Counted from the stretch's first letter, positions 38,402 to 48,968 are shown. The stretch is DNA of 64,000 nt from Acidomonas methanolica (GCF_004346035.1 NZ_SLZN01000013.1:1-64000); one strand, 5' to 3'. The notes: generated by a model from the sequence alone, not told the origin. Made by a program: numbers and translations.

Positions 38402-39964
38402 ATGACGCGCCGCCTGCTTTCCCTGCTTGTCCTCCTGCTCATCTGCGCCGGGCCCGCGCACGGCCAGGAGGCCGGACAGATCTTCCCCGGATTCTCGACG
38501 CAGGATCTGGATCGGCTGGTGGCGGGAACGCAGGCGGCATTTCACGTGCCGGGCGTCGCGGTCGCGGTGATCCGCGACGGCAAGGTCGTGCTGGCGAAGG
38601 GATATGGCGTCCGCAAGGCGGGCGACCCCGCGCCGGTGGACTCACTCACACAGTTCGCCATCGGCTCCAACACCAAGGCCTTCACGACGGCCGCCCTGTC
38701 GATTCTCGTTCATGCGGGCAAGCTGGGCTGGGAGGATCCGGTCTGGGAGCACATGCCGGATTTCGCGCTGGCGGACCCGTATCTGACGCGCGCCTTCATC
38801 GTCACCGACCTGCTGACCCATCATTCCGGCATGGAGATCGGCGCGGGCGATCTCATGCTGTTCGAAGGCTCGCAATTCACGCGGCGCGAGGTCGTGGACC
38901 GGCTGCGCTACATGCCGTTCACCGCCCCGTTCCGGCTGAAATACGCCTATAACAATCTGCTCTACGTGACGGCGGGGCGATTGCTCGAAGAGGTCTCCGG
39001 CGAAAGCTGGGAGCGATTCGTGCAGGACCGCATCATGACGCCCGCCGGCATGCGCGCCTGCACGCCCGCGCCGCACGCGCCGGAACCGGGCGAGGATCGC
39101 GCCGCCGGTCACGACGTGGAGAACGGGGCGGCGCGGCCCGTGCCATGGGACAACCTGCCCGCCGTCGCACCGGCGGGCGGAATCGAGTGCAGCCTCGACG
39201 GCATGACGCATTGGGCGCGGATGCTGCTCGGGCATGGCAGTCTGGACGGCCACGTCATACTCGCGCCGGATCAGGTGGACACGCTCTGGGCGCCCCACGC
39301 GCTGCTGCCGTTGCCGGACTACGCGGCGAAGACCGGCACGCATTTCCGCGCCTACGGCCTGGGCTGGTTCATGGAGGATTTCTTCGGCCACAAGCGGATC
39401 TGGCATACGGGGACCATCCAGAACTCCACCAGCTATGTCTCCTTCCTGCCGGAGGAGAACATGGCGGTCGTCGTGTTGACCAATCAGGACGACCATCACG
39501 CGCCCTACACCATCGCGACCACGGTGAGCGCCGCGGCACTCGGCCATCGGGAGACGGACTGGCTGGCCTATTTCCGCGAGGACGAGGCGGCGAGCGACGC
39601 GGCGCGCAGGAAGCGGGCGGAGGAAACCGGCCCCGGCTCCAGGGCACGGCCATTCATCACCCTCTCCGACCCGGAATTGCGGGATTACGCCGGCACCTAT
39701 CACGACGTATGGCGCGGGGACGCCACCGTCACGCTTTCACCGCAGGGCCTGCGGATGCGCTTCGCCAGATCGGCCACTCTGGCGGGCACGCTGCATCCCC
39801 TGCCCCATGACCTCTTCCTCATCCGCTGGGACAATGACAGCGACGACGCCTATGTGCAGTTCCATCGCGACATGACGGGGAAGATCGCGTCCATCTCCAT
39901 GGCGCTGCTGGAGCCGGATTTCAGTTTCGACGTACAGGATCTCGATCTGAAACGGATACGCTGA
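38402..39964 (+). CDS. Secreted class C beta-lactamase-fold serine hydrolase
   Basis: A 520-residue protein. The signal peptide is LLSLLVLLLICAGPAHG (cleavage near residue 22). The serine beta-lactamase fold carries SNTK with nucleophile Ser89, YNN in KYAYNNLLYV as the YxN motif, and HTGT in place of KTG near residue 335. A C-terminal DUF3471-like beta domain (about residues 420-515, DYAGTYHDVWRGDATV) follows. Such enzymes are peptidases or esterases more often than antibiotic-degrading lactamases. It probably acts in the periplasm. Confidence 0.85.
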   Translation: MTRRLLSLLVLLLICAGPAHGQEAGQIFPGFSTQDLDRLVAGTQAAFHVPGVAVAVIRDGKVVLAKGYGVRKAGDPAPVDSLTQFAIGSNTKAFTTAALSILVHAGKLGWEDPVWEHMPDFALADPYLTRAFIVTDLLTHHSGMEIGAGDLMLFEGSQFTRREVVDRLRYMPFTAPFRLKYAYNNLLYVTAGRLLEEVSGESWERFVQDRIMTPAGMRACTPAPHAPEPGEDRAAGHDVENGAARPVPWDNLPAVAPAGGIECSLDGMTHWARMLLGHGSLDGHVILAPDQVDTLWAPHALLPLPDYAAKTGTHFRAYGLGWFMEDFFGHKRIWHTGTIQNSTSYVSFLPEENMAVVVLTNQDDHHAPYTIATTVSAAALGHRETDWLAYFREDEAASDAARRKRAEETGPGSRARPFITLSDPELRDYAGTYHDVWRGDATVTLSPQGLRMRFARSATLAGTLHPLPHDLFLIRWDNDSDDAYVQFHRDMTGKIASISMALLEPDFSFDVQDLDLKRIR

Positions 39965-40044
39965 CCGTCAGCCGGGCGCCTTTGCGGGGCAACCTTGCCA
40001 CAGCACTTCCGGGGAAGCGGCCGAGGCAAGGGGTGAACCGCCCC

Positions 40045-41373
40045 TCAGGCCCGCGCCGGTTCTCTGCGCGGACCGTTCCGCCGCTGGCTGTTGCCGCCGG
40101 GCGAGCGCCCGCCGGGACGGCCGCCGCTCGGGCGTCCGTGACCGTTATGTCCCGAACCGTTGCGCGGCGGACCGCCGCGCCCGCGACCACCGCCGCCGCC
40201 CAGAACAGGCGGACGCAGGGTGGAGAACTGCGCCGCCTCGGAATGATAGGGATGATCCGTCACGACCGTCACCGGCTTGCCGATCGTCTTCTCGATGTCG
40301 CGCAGCCACGCGCGCTGCTCGGGATCGCAGAGCGAGACGGCCCAACCCTCGCGCCCGGCGCGCGCCGTGCGGCCGATCCGATGGACATAGGATTCGGGCA
40401 CGTTCGGCAGGTCGTAATTGAACACGTGCGTCACGTCATCCACGTCGATGCCGCGCGCGGCGATATCGGTGGCCACGAGCACTCTGATCGAGCCGCCGCG
40501 GAAACCGCTCATCGCCCGTTCGCGCGCGCCCTGCGACTTGTTGCCGTGCAGGGCCTCGGCGGTGATGCCGTTCTTGTTCAGGAATTCCGCGACCTTGTTG
40601 GCCTCGTGCTTCATCAGCGTGAACACGACGGCCCGCACGACCTTGGGATTGTCCACGAGCATCAGCGTCGCGGCCTTCTTGTTCTCGCTCTCGACGAACA
40701 TCACGGCCTGGCGGATGCGATCGACGGTCGAGGCGGGAGGCGTCACCTCCACGCGTGCGGGATCGCGCAGGAGCGAGGCGGCGAGATCCTCGATCGTGAC
40801 CGGCATGGTGGCGGAGAAGAGCAGGGTCTGCCGTTTCTCGGGCAACAGGGCGACGATCTTGCGGATGTCGCGGATGAAGCCCATGTCCAGCATCCGGTCG
40901 GCCTCGTCGAGAACGAGGATTTCCAGGCCCGACAGGTCGATGAAGCCCTGCCCGATGAGATCGAGCAGGCGGCCGGGCGCGGCCGTCAGCACATCGACGC
41001 CGTTGCGCATCGCCTCGACCTGCCGTCCCTGCCCCACGCCGCCGAAGATGACGGCATGGCGCAGCTTCATATGGCGCCCATAGGTCTTGAAACTGTCATC
41101 GATCTGGGCGGCGAGTTCGCGCGTCGGCGCGAGCACGAGCACGCGCGCGCCCTTGGCCGGGGCGCGGCGCGGATTGCGCAGCAGATAATCTAGAATGGGC
41201 AGGGCGAACGCGGCGGTCTTGCCCGTGCCCGTCTGGGCGAGGCCAAGCAGGTCACGCCCCTGCAACAGATGGGGAATTGCGCCCGCCTGGATGGGCGTAG
41301 GGGTGGTGTAACCTTCCTCGACCAAAGCGCGCTGGATCGGCTCGGCGAGATTCAGGTCGGCAAAACTTGTCAT
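40045..41373 (-). CDS. rhlE: DEAD-box RNA helicase, RhlE type
   Basis: A 442-residue helicase. It has a Q motif (TTPTPIQAGAIP), motif I AQTGTGKT, motif II DEADRMLDMG, motif III SATMP, and motif VI HRIGRTARAGREG. The C-terminal tail from about residue 385 is low-complexity Gly/Arg/Asn-rich and basic, suited to RNA binding. RhlE-type proteins remodel ribosomal and messenger RNA. It is transcribed alone; the 260 bases upstream (41374-41636) contain its promoter and the 3' flank of the sugar kinase. Confidence 0.92.
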   Translation of the reverse strand: MTSFADLNLAEPIQRALVEEGYTTPTPIQAGAIPHLLQGRDLLGLAQTGTGKTAAFALPILDYLLRNPRRAPAKGARVLVLAPTRELAAQIDDSFKTYGRHMKLRHAVIFGGVGQGRQVEAMRNGVDVLTAAPGRLLDLIGQGFIDLSGLEILVLDEADRMLDMGFIRDIRKIVALLPEKRQTLLFSATMPVTIEDLAASLLRDPARVEVTPPASTVDRIRQAVMFVESENKKAATLMLVDNPKVVRAVVFTLMKHEANKVAEFLNKNGITAEALHGNKSQGARERAMSGFRGGSIRVLVATDIAARGIDVDDVTHVFNYDLPNVPESYVHRIGRTARAGREGWAVSLCDPEQRAWLRDIEKTIGKPVTVVTDHPYHSEAAQFSTLRPPVLGGGGGRGRGGPPRNGSGHNGHGRPSGGRPGGRSPGGNSQRRNGPRREPARA

Positions 41374-41636
41374 ATTGTAAAAAACGCCTCCTTGAGGGCG
41401 AAACAGGAACGGCAGCCGCCGGTCGCATCATTGTGACCGGCGCGACGCGACCCGCCACGATATTTTTCCCTCAGGCGACAGCATTACAGCGAGAATGAGG
41501 GCTTGCACGGTCCGATATATGGACCGTCATCCGGTTTCGCAAGCGGTTTCGCCGACAAGATATGTTCCAATGTGATTTTCGGCCCTGGCCCGAATCCGCC
41601 GGGCGCTACAGGTTGCCGGATCTCACATATTTAAAA

Positions 41637-42584
41637 TCAAGGGCTTCCGGCAGGTTGCGAGTCCTGCCTATCGGTGCTGAAAAGACGCCGCAGGCCCGGC
41701 TGTGTCCCGGCCTCCAGGCCCTGACGGGCCAGCAGAAGCGCACCGTCCACCGCGTTGCCGCGCGGCGCATGCAGAGTCCTGCGGCTCTCAGGCGAGAGAC
41801 GGGGCACGAAGACCTGCCCGAGGCCGCCGAGCAGGCAGAGGGGCAGATCGGCAAATCCCTCCGGCCGACACAAGGCGGCGATCTGCGCGTCGATTTCGGC
41901 TGCCGCGTCCCTGAGGATGGCCGCCGCCTGCGGGCTGCCCTCGGCATCCGCCGCGAGAACGAGCGGGGCGAGTCGGGCGAATTCCGCCGGGCGGCGATTG
42001 ACGGCCCAGGCGGGAGGATCGTCCTCGATGGCGAGGCGGGACCAGCAGGCGCGGGTCAGCGCGTCGGGAGCGATCCGCCCGTCATGCGCCTGAAGCATGG
42101 CGGCGACGGCGCGGCGGCCGATCCACGCCCCGCTGCCTTCGTCGCCCTGCGGAAAGCCCCAGCCTCCCACGCGACGGCGCAGGGTCTCGCCCGCGCGGGT
42201 CAGCAGCGCATAGCCGATCGAGCCGGTGCCGATGGCCATGATCGCGCCATCCGCTCCGCCATGCGCGCCGAGGCAGCTCGTATGGGCGTCAGTCTCGACG
42301 ATGAGCGTGGCGAAATCGGCGGGACGCCGCGTAAGAAACCGTGCCCGCGCACCGTGAACCTCCGCTCCGGCGAGACCGGCGGCGACATGCAGGACGGCGT
42401 CCCGCGGCAGATGGGCGCGCGTCTGGGCGAGGGCGTCGGCGATGGAGCGCCAGGCCTGATCGGGGTCCGTCGCGATATTCGCGGGACCGCCGGTGCCGCT
42501 TGCGACGGGCGCGCCCCCGGGCGTGGCGACGCGCAGCCGCGTGCCCGTGCCGCCGCCGTCGATTCCGACGAGCAGGACCGTCAC
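41637..42584 (-). CDS. BadF/BadG-type sugar kinase (N-acetylglucosamine/glucosamine kinase-like)
   Basis: A 315-residue ASKHA-fold kinase. Phosphate-binding segments are GIDGGGTGTRLR at the start and IGTGSIGYAL near residue 115, with GGWGFPQGDEGSGAWIGR in the middle, a sequence typical of GlcNAc/glucosamine kinases. The GTG start overlaps the metW stop (GTGA on the minus strand). The true start could not lie further upstream without running into metW. It is the last gene of the metX-metW-kinase unit. Confidence 0.82.
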   Translation of the reverse strand: MTVLLVGIDGGGTGTRLRVATPGGAPVASGTGGPANIATDPDQAWRSIADALAQTRAHLPRDAVLHVAAGLAGAEVHGARARFLTRRPADFATLIVETDAHTSCLGAHGGADGAIMAIGTGSIGYALLTRAGETLRRRVGGWGFPQGDEGSGAWIGRRAVAAMLQAHDGRIAPDALTRACWSRLAIEDDPPAWAVNRRPAEFARLAPLVLAADAEGSPQAAAILRDAAAEIDAQIAALCRPEGFADLPLCLLGGLGQVFVPRLSPESRRTLHAPRGNAVDGALLLARQGLEAGTQPGLRRLFSTDRQDSQPAGSP

Positions 42585-43189
42585 CGCCCCCCCCTGCGGC
42601 GAAGAAGGAAGAGCGCCTGTTCGCCGAACAGATTCGCCAGCCGGATGGAGCGCCGCCAGGGCGAGCGATCGCCCTCCTCGTCGATGGCGAGCCAGCGTTC
42701 GACGACGTAATCCTCCTCCTCGCAGAGCGCGAGGAAATCCCGGATCGTGCAGGGATGGATGTTCGGCGTCTCGTACCAGGGCGTATGCCAGACGGCGGTC
42801 ATGGGCATCCGTCCGCTGGTCAGCAATTGCAGGCGCAGGCGCCAATGGCCGAAATTGGGAAAGGAGACGATCGCATAGCGCCCGATCCGCAGCATCTGCG
42901 CCAGCACCTCGCGCGGACGCTCGACGGCCTGGAGCGTGCGCTGGAGCACCACGTAATCGAACGCGGCGTCGGGATAATCGCTCAGGTCATGGTCCGCGTC
43001 GCCATGCATCACCGGCAGGCCGTGGGCGACGGACTGGGTGACGGCGCGCATGTCGATCTCGATGCCCCGCGCGTCGCAGTTCCGCGTGCGGTAGAGATGG
43101 TCGATGAGCGTGCCGTCGCCGCTGCCGACATCCAGCACGCGGGAGCCGGGGCGGATCATGTCGGCGATCAGCCGCTGGTCGAGGCGCAT
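42581..43189 (-). CDS. metW: Methionine biosynthesis protein MetW
   Basis: A 202-residue methyltransferase-fold protein. The SAM-binding motif VLDVGSGDGTLIDHL lies near residue 19, and the family blocks GIEIDMRAVTQSVAHG and VSFPNFGHWRLRLQLL are present. MetW acts together with MetX in homoserine acetylation. The start ATG overlaps the metX stop by one base (TGATG), the standard metX-metW order. Confidence 0.95.
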   Translation of the reverse strand: MRLDQRLIADMIRPGSRVLDVGSGDGTLIDHLYRTRNCDARGIEIDMRAVTQSVAHGLPVMHGDADHDLSDYPDAAFDYVVLQRTLQAVERPREVLAQMLRIGRYAIVSFPNFGHWRLRLQLLTSGRMPMTAVWHTPWYETPNIHPCTIRDFLALCEEEDYVVERWLAIDEEGDRSPWRRSIRLANLFGEQALFLLRRRGGR

Positions 43190-44430
43190 CAGGCTGAATC
43201 CCCCGAATCGCCGGGTTCCGAATCGCCCCGGTTCAAACCGGCCTGCTCCGCCGCGCCGTTGAGGAAGCCGCGCATGGTGCGGTCCAGATCCGGCTCGTCG
43301 AGCAGGAAGGCGTCATGGCCGCGATCGGTCTCGATCTCCACGAAGGAGACGTTCACCCCGGCGCGATTGAGCGCCCGCACGAGGCTGCGCGAGGCCGAGG
43401 TGGGAAACAGCCAGTCCGAACTGAGGGAGACGACGCAGAACCGCGTCTTCACCCCCCGGAACGGCGCGGCGAAATCGCCGTCGAAAGCGGCGCTGAGATC
43501 GAAATAATCCAGCGCTCGGGTGATGGTCAGATAGGAATTGGCGTCGAATCGGCGGACGAAGCTCGATCCCTGATGCCGCAGATAGCTCTCCACCTCGAAC
43601 ATCTCGCCGAAGAGGGAGGCGGTGCCGAGCGCGCCGCCGGTGCTGCTGCCCGCGGCGGCGCGGGCCTCGCGCCGGACGCGACGGCCGAACTTGGCGGCCA
43701 GCGCCTCCTCGGACAGATAGGTGATGTGCGCCATCATGCGCGCCACGGCCAGCCCGCGCGCGGGCACCGTGTCATGCGCCCAGTAACGGCCGCCATGCCA
43801 CTCGGGATCGGCGAAGATCGCCTGGCGGCTGACCTCGTTGAAGGCGATGTTCTGGGCGGAGTGATAGGGCGCCGTCGCGATCGGCATGGCGGCGAACACG
43901 CGCTCGGGATAGGTCGCCACCCATTCCAGCACCTGCATCCCGCCCATCGACCCGCCGATCGCGGCGAAGAGACGGTCGATGCCGAAATGATCCAGCAGCA
44001 GCGCCTGGGCGCGCACCATGTCGCGGATGGTGATGGGCGGAAACTCCGTCCCCCAGGGCTCGCCCTTCGGCCCGATGGAGCGCGGCCCGGTCGAGCCCAT
44101 GCAGCCGCCGAGCACGTTGGTGCAGAGGACGAAGAACCGGTCCGTGTCGATCGGCAGACCCGGCCCGACCATGCGGCTCCACCAGCCGGGCTTTCCGGTC
44201 AGCGGGTGGGGGGCCGCGACGTATTGATCGCCGGTCAGGGCGTGGCAGACGAGAATCGCGTTGTCGCGCGCGGGGTTCAGCGTGCCATGGGCGCAATAGG
44301 CGATGTCGATCGGGCCGAGAGACTGGCCGCACTCCAGCGTCAGACCCGCCTCGATCCGCACGACATCGCTCCGGCCGACCGGAGCGGCGGCGGGAGGCTG
44401 GAGAAGGGTAGTGGGGCTGACCTGCTGCAT
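43189..44430 (-). CDS. metX: Homoserine O-acetyltransferase
   Basis: A 413-residue alpha/beta hydrolase-fold enzyme starting methionine synthesis by acetylating homoserine. The nucleophile elbow is [12 protein letters not shown], the catalytic Asp lies in [13 protein letters not shown] and the His in [13 protein letters not shown]. The substrate segment [14 protein letters not shown] is intact. Upstream, 44431-44595 is the shared region with the divergent glycosyltransferase; I could not recognise a SAM riboswitch there. Confidence 0.95.
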   Translation of the reverse strand: MQQVSPTTLLQPPAAAPVGRSDVVRIEAGLTLECGQSLGPIDIAYCAHGTLNPARDNAILVCHALTGDQYVAAPHPLTGKPGWWSRMVGPGLPIDTDRFFVLCTNVLGGCMGSTGPRSIGPKGEPWGTEFPPITIRDMVRAQALLLDHFGIDRLFAAIGGSMGGMQVLEWVATYPERVFAAMPIATAPYHSAQNIAFNEVSRQAIFADPEWHGGRYWAHDTVPARGLAVARMMAHITYLSEEALAAKFGRRVRREARAAAGSSTGGALGTASLFGEMFEVESYLRHQGSSFVRRFDANSYLTITRALDYFDLSAAFDGDFAAPFRGVKTRFCVVSLSSDWLFPTSASRSLVRALNRAGVNVSFVEIETDRGHDAFLLDEPDLDRTMRGFLNGAAEQAGLNRGDSEPGDSGDSA

Positions 44431-44595
44431 CTGTTCCGGTTTCCGGCCCTCTGGAACGGCAAGCCGCCTCCTATGGCACCCGGAGCCGCCAAACGCAATC
44501 TTCGCCGGGGAGCGGGCGCGGACGGCCGCCAGAAAATCATCATTACGGTGAAAGAGCGGATTGTCTCCCTCACTTGTTAATGATATTTTAACGAA

Positions 44596-47500
44596 ATGTT
44601 GAGTACATTAAGCCGCATTGGACATTCCGGATTGTTCGACGCGGCTTTCTATCTCGCGCGCAATCCCGATCTGCGCGCGCTCGGCAGCGGCGTACTGGCC
44701 CATTATCACGAGCATGGCTGGCGCGAGGGGCGCAAACCCAACCCCTATTTCGATCCGCACTGGTATCTGTCGCAAAATCGCGACGTGGTGAGCGACCCGC
44801 TCCTGCATTATATCTGCGAGGGGGAACGGGAGGGACGCCGGCCGATCGCGTGGTTCGACCCCGTCTGGTATTCCGCCCATCACGACGTGCCGGAGGGCAT
44901 GCTCGCCCTCGCCCACTACCTCGCCAACCGGCACAAGCCGGGCATCCGCCCCCTGCCGGAATTCGACGCCGCATTCTACCTGCGCGCCTATCCGGACGTC
45001 GCCGCTTCGGGGCTCGACGCCCTGGAACATTATATGATCCAGGGGTTCCGCGAGGTGCGCAAACCCTTCGAGGCGTTCGATCCGGTCTATTATCGCACGC
45101 AATATCTCCGGCATGCGCCGGATGAGAACCCGCTGCTGCATTACATCGCCCATCGCGACCGGCCCGGAATCCATCCCGCCCGCCCCGCGGCGGAAACGAC
45201 CATTCCGCGCGAGGTCCGCCGCACGACCGCGCCCGGCCCGTTCTTCGAGGAATTCCGCCCGCTCCCCGCCAGTGCGCAGAGGCGGGCGCGGCTGCTGGCC
45301 TATTACCTTCCGCAATTCCACGCCACCCAGGCCAATGACCGCTGGTGGGGCAAGGGCTTCACGGAATGGACGAACGTCGCGCGCGGGATGCCGCGATTCG
45401 CCGGGCATTACCAGCCGCGCATTCCGCGCGACCTCGGGCATTACACGCTGGATTCGCCCGACATTCTCGCGCGGCAGGCGGAGATGGCGCGGCTGGCGGG
45501 GATCGAGGGCTTCGTCTTCTATTTCTACTGGTTCGGCCCCGGTCAGCGCCTGCTCGACGGCCCGCTGGAACTGCTGCTCGCCCATCCGGAGATCAACCTG
45601 CCCTTCTGCCTCATGTGGGCCAATGAAAGCTGGAGCCGGCGATGGGACGGGTCGGAGGAGGACGTCCTCATCGCCCAGGACTATGCGCCGGAACACGAGG
45701 CCGATCTGGTCGCGTGCTTCGCCCGTCATATGCGCGACCCGCGCTACATCCGCGTCGGCGAGCGCCCGCTGCTCATGATCTATCGCCCCGGCAAGCTGCC
45801 GGACGCGCCGGACGCGATCGCCCGCTGGCGGCTGATTTTCCGCGAATCGCACGGCATGGACCCGCTGATCGTCATGGCGCAGGCCTTCGGCGACACCGAC
45901 CCACGCCCCTTCCGCCTCGACGGCGCGGTGGAGTTCCCGCCGCACAAGCTCGTCGAGGACTGCGCCCTCATCACCGAGGAGTTGCACCTGCTCGACGACG
46001 ATTTCACCGCGCAGGTCTACGACTACAAGGACGTCACCGACCAGGCGCTGGCCGCGCCCGCGCCGGACTTCCCGCTGATCCGCACCGTTGCCCCCTCCTG
46101 GGACAATGACGCCCGCCGACAGGGGCGCGGGCTGGTCCTGCACGGCTCGACGCCGCCTCTCTACGAAAACTGGCTGGCGGGGGCGATCGCCGCGGCGCGC
46201 GCCCATCCCTTTCATGGCGACTCGATCGTCTGCATCAATGCCTGGAACGAATGGGCGGAAGGCGCCTATCTCGAACCGGACCTGCATTTCGGCGCCGCCT
46301 ATCTCAACGCCACGGCCCGCGCCTGCACGGGGTTCGAGCAGGCAACGCGCAAGGGCCGCCTGCTCCTGATCGGGCATGACGCCTTTCCCGCCGGCGCGCA
46401 GCAGCTTTTGCTGGCCATCGCGCGGCAGCTTCGCGCGCGCCATGGCCTCCATGTGCTGGTCCTCCTGCTCGAGGACGGGGCGCTGAAAGAGCGGTATCAG
46501 GCGGTCGCGCCGGTCGAGATCCTGCGTCCGGGCACCCAGGAGACGCGACTTCGCCTCCGCTCGCTGGCGCGGGAGGGATTCTCCACCGCGCTCGTCAACA
46601 GCTCCGCCGCCTCCCCGCTCGCCCCCGATCTGGACGCGGCGGGAATCGGCTTCACCCTGCTGATCCATGAACTGCCGAGCCTGCTGCGGCAACGCGACCT
46701 CTGCGCCAGCCTCGCCCGGGCGGAGGCGCTCGCGCGACACGTCGTCGTCCCCGCCGCCGCGATGCTGCCGGGACGACGGGCCGACGCCACGCATGTCCTG
46801 CCGCAAGGGCTCTACACGCCCGTCGCCTTTTCCGCCGCAGACCGGGAGACCCTGCGCGGCGGCCTCGGCCTCAGGCCCGGCGACCGGCTCGTGGTCGGGG
46901 CGGGCTATGCGGACATGCGCAAGGGGTTCGACCTCTTTCTCCAGCTCTGGCAGCGAATCGGCACGCATCGCCCGCCGGGGCGTCAGGCGGCGACCCATTT
47001 CCTCTGGCTCGGCGACATGGACCCCGCCCTGCGCGACGGCCTCGCCCCCGATATCGCCATCGCGCTGGCCTCGGGCTGCTTCCATATGCCCGGACGCGTC
47101 GAGGGAATCGGAGCCTGGCTCTCCGCCGCCGACGCCTTCGCCCTCACATCGCGCGAGGACCCGTTTCCGTCCGTCGTGCTGGAGGCGCTCGCCGCCGGGC
47201 TGCCCTGCTGCGCCTTCGTGGGAAGCGGCGGCGTCGCGACCCTGCTCAGCGCCCTGAATGACGATGCGAACGGCGCGCATGGACTCGCGCCGATGGGCGA
47301 TCTCGGTGAAATGGCGCGGCATCTGACGGCGCTGATGCGGGGCATGCGCGACCGCACCGCCGCCGCGCGCAGGCGACTCGGGCGTCGGATGGCGGCGCGA
47401 TTCGCGTTCGACACCTATGTCGAGCGCCTCATGGCGCTGACCTGCCCGGACATGCCGCGTCTGTCCGTGGTGGTGCCGTCCTACAATTACGCGCGTTATC

Positions 47501-48321
47501 TGGCGGCGCGGCTCGTCTCGATCTTCGCCCAACACATGCCCGTGCTGGAAATCATCGTGCTGGACGACGCCTCCACGGATGGCAGCGTCGCGGTCGCGCG
47601 CGCCACGGCGGCGGAATGGGGCCGCGACATCCGCATTCTGGAAGGACGGCGGAATTCCGGCTCCGTCTTCGCCCAGTGGCGCAAGGCGGCGGAACTCGCG
47701 CGGGGCGACTGGCTCTGGATCGCCGAGGCGGACGACCTCTCGGAGCCCGACCATATGGCGCGGCTCTTCAACGCCCTCGCCCAGACGCCCGGCGCGGTCA
47801 TGGCGTTCTGCGACAGCCGCGCCATCGACGCGGCGGGGGCGACGGTCATGCCGAGCTATCAGGCCTATTACGCCCATGCCGGCGGCGACCGGCTCGCCCG
47901 CGACGGCGCGCATGAGGGGACGGCGTTCCTGCGGGACTGCCTCGGCGCGCGCAACCTGATCCTGAACGCCAGCAGCGCCGTTTTCGACCGCCGCGCGCTG
48001 CTGGCGGCCATGAAGCGATGCCGGGACGACCTGAGCGGGCTGGACGTCGCCGGAGACTGGCGCGTCTATGTCGAGATGCTGGGCGAGCCGGGCGCGCGGC
48101 TGGCCTATGTCGCCGCGCCGCTCAACATCCATCGCCGCCATGACCTTTCGACGAGCGGCCGCCTCTCCCGCGAGGCGCACCTCGCTGAAATCATTGCGGT
48201 TCAGGACAAGGTGTCCCATCTGTTTCCTCAGGACGCCACATTGCATAGCCGGCAGCGCGGCTATCGGCGCGAGCTCATCACGCAATTTGGTTTGACGCCG
48301 CGAATCGTCGTAAACGACTGA
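44596..48321 (+). CDS. Fusion: repeats + WbsX/GH99-like domain + GT4 + GT2
   Basis: A 1241-residue cytoplasmic protein with no signal peptide. Residues 10-200 contain about five repeats of the form FD..(F/W)YL...PDV...L.HY...G..EGR.P. Residues 236-575 are a WbsX domain ([55 protein letters not shown]), as found in O-antigen and rhamnan biosynthesis enzymes. Residues 586-945 are a GT4-like transferase with [19 protein letters not shown]. From about 954 a GT2 domain follows ([34 protein letters not shown]). It probably assembles or trims a surface polysaccharide. GC content is normal for the genome. Confidence 0.88.
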   Translation: MLSTLSRIGHSGLFDAAFYLARNPDLRALGSGVLAHYHEHGWREGRKPNPYFDPHWYLSQNRDVVSDPLLHYICEGEREGRRPIAWFDPVWYSAHHDVPEGMLALAHYLANRHKPGIRPLPEFDAAFYLRAYPDVAASGLDALEHYMIQGFREVRKPFEAFDPVYYRTQYLRHAPDENPLLHYIAHRDRPGIHPARPAAETTIPREVRRTTAPGPFFEEFRPLPASAQRRARLLAYYLPQFHATQANDRWWGKGFTEWTNVARGMPRFAGHYQPRIPRDLGHYTLDSPDILARQAEMARLAGIEGFVFYFYWFGPGQRLLDGPLELLLAHPEINLPFCLMWANESWSRRWDGSEEDVLIAQDYAPEHEADLVACFARHMRDPRYIRVGERPLLMIYRPGKLPDAPDAIARWRLIFRESHGMDPLIVMAQAFGDTDPRPFRLDGAVEFPPHKLVEDCALITEELHLLDDDFTAQVYDYKDVTDQALAAPAPDFPLIRTVAPSWDNDARRQGRGLVLHGSTPPLYENWLAGAIAAARAHPFHGDSIVCINAWNEWAEGAYLEPDLHFGAAYLNATARACTGFEQATRKGRLLLIGHDAFPAGAQQLLLAIARQLRARHGLHVLVLLLEDGALKERYQAVAPVEILRPGTQETRLRLRSLAREGFSTALVNSSAASPLAPDLDAAGIGFTLLIHELPSLLRQRDLCASLARAEALARHVVVPAAAMLPGRRADATHVLPQGLYTPVAFSAADRETLRGGLGLRPGDRLVVGAGYADMRKGFDLFLQLWQRIGTHRPPGRQAATHFLWLGDMDPALRDGLAPDIAIALASGCFHMPGRVEGIGAWLSAADAFALTSREDPFPSVVLEALAAGLPCCAFVGSGGVATLLSALNDDANGAHGLAPMGDLGEMARHLTALMRGMRDRTAAARRRLGRRMAARFAFDTYVERLMALTCPDMPRLSVVVPSYNYARYLAARLVSIFAQHMPVLEIIVLDDASTDGSVAVARATAAEWGRDIRILEGRRNSGSVFAQWRKAAELARGDWLWIAEADDLSEPDHMARLFNALAQTPGAVMAFCDSRAIDAAGATVMPSYQAYYAHAGGDRLARDGAHEGTAFLRDCLGARNLILNASSAVFDRRALLAAMKRCRDDLSGLDVAGDWRVYVEMLGEPGARLAYVAAPLNIHRRHDLSTSGRLSREAHLAEIIAVQDKVSHLFPQDATLHSRQRGYRRELITQFGLTPRIVVND

Positions 48322-48627
48322 CCCTGAGTGAAGGGGCAGGCCGGAGTCGCCGCCCTTCTCGGCTCTCTCCGCGCGGCTCTGCGCGCACGCCCGCCAAGCG
48401 TTAATTATGGTGAATCAATCGTTAACGACCTTCGAGCGCACGACTTCACTAGCTGTAGGTAAAATGGCGGCAGTTTGTTTTAGCAAAAAGAACGTTAAAA
48501 TACAGTCAATACGCAACACTGGGTTGATGTTTCAGACGTTGGATGACCAGTCGGGGGCGACTTATTGTCACGTCACACCAAGTGACAACTATCCAGTCAA
48601 AACCAGCATTAAAAAGGAAACACGGTC
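48322..48627. promoter_or_regulatory. AT-rich upstream region of the repeat-protein gene with palindrome
   Basis: About 305 bases without a gene, noticeably AT-rich (attatggtgaatcaatcg and following). A pair of inverted 7-mers, ttgtcac at 48565-48571 and gtgacaa at 48582-48588, flank a ten-base spacer about 40 bases before the ATG, a plausible operator. An aaaggaaac forms the ribosome binding site. This region likely contains the promoter of the small repeat gene. Confidence 0.5.
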
Positions 48628-48888
48628 ATGCGCCGCACCCTCGTGCTCGCCGGTCTTGCCGCTCTTGCATTCGTTACTTCCAGCGCTGCCCCGGCCCGTC
48701 AGCAGACACAACAGAACGTCACGGTCGCCTACCGCCATGGTTGGCCCCAAGAGGAAATCAAGCTTGCCTACCGCCATGGTTGGCCCCAGGAGGAAATCAA
48801 GGTCGCTTACCGCCACGGTTGGCCCCAGGAAGAAATTAAGCTCGCTTACCGCCACGGTTGGCCCCAGGAAGAAATTAAGCTCGCGTGA
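48628..48888 (+). CDS. Secreted tandem 13-residue repeat protein
   Basis: An 86-residue protein. The N-terminus is a classical signal peptide (MRRTLVLAGLAALAFVTSSA) with cleavage near residues 21-24. A short linker (RQQTQQNVTV) is followed by four consecutive copies of AYRHGWPQEEIK[L/V] (residues 34-85) and a final Ala. The third and fourth copies are identical at DNA level; differences among the others are synonymous except Leu/Val at position 13. The repeat makes up over 80% of the mature protein. I know no family like it. It lies between the glycosyltransferase fusion and a large diguanylate cyclase sensor. A processed peptide or a matrix/adhesive protein are both possible. Confidence 0.8.
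   Translation: MRRTLVLAGLAALAFVTSSAAPARQQTQQNVTVAYRHGWPQEEIKLAYRHGWPQEEIKVAYRHGWPQEEIKLAYRHGWPQEEIKLA
48727..48882 (+). repeat. 4 x 39-bp in-frame tandem repeat
   Basis: Four units of 39 bases (13 codons). Units 3 and 4 are identical. Units 1 and 2 differ at three positions, units 2 and 3 at five, almost all at third codon positions. Copy number could change by slippage without breaking the reading frame. There are no spacers, so this is not a CRISPR array. Confidence 0.95.
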
Positions 48889-48968
48889 GATTTCTCACAG
48901 GGATTTTGCCGGCAACATAATTGTGACATAAGTGTCTGCTGGCTTATACTCTCTTTTTTCCTGATGAA

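Noticed and set aside
44431-44595. SAM riboswitch upstream of metX
   Set aside because: I looked for SAM-II and SAM-I core sequences in the minus-strand leader and found none that fit.
44608-48285. 1225-codon minus-strand open frame
   Set aside because: Mirror of the glycosyltransferase fusion, with no recognisable domain.
48727-48882. Short tandem repeats as a CRISPR array
   Set aside because: Units are directly adjacent without spacers and lie in frame within a signal-peptide-bearing gene.
48407-48931. 174-codon plus-strand frame over the repeat region
   Set aside because: It reads the 39-mers in another frame, giving Ser/Thr/Lys-rich repeats without signal peptide or ribosome binding site. 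The 86-codon frame has both.
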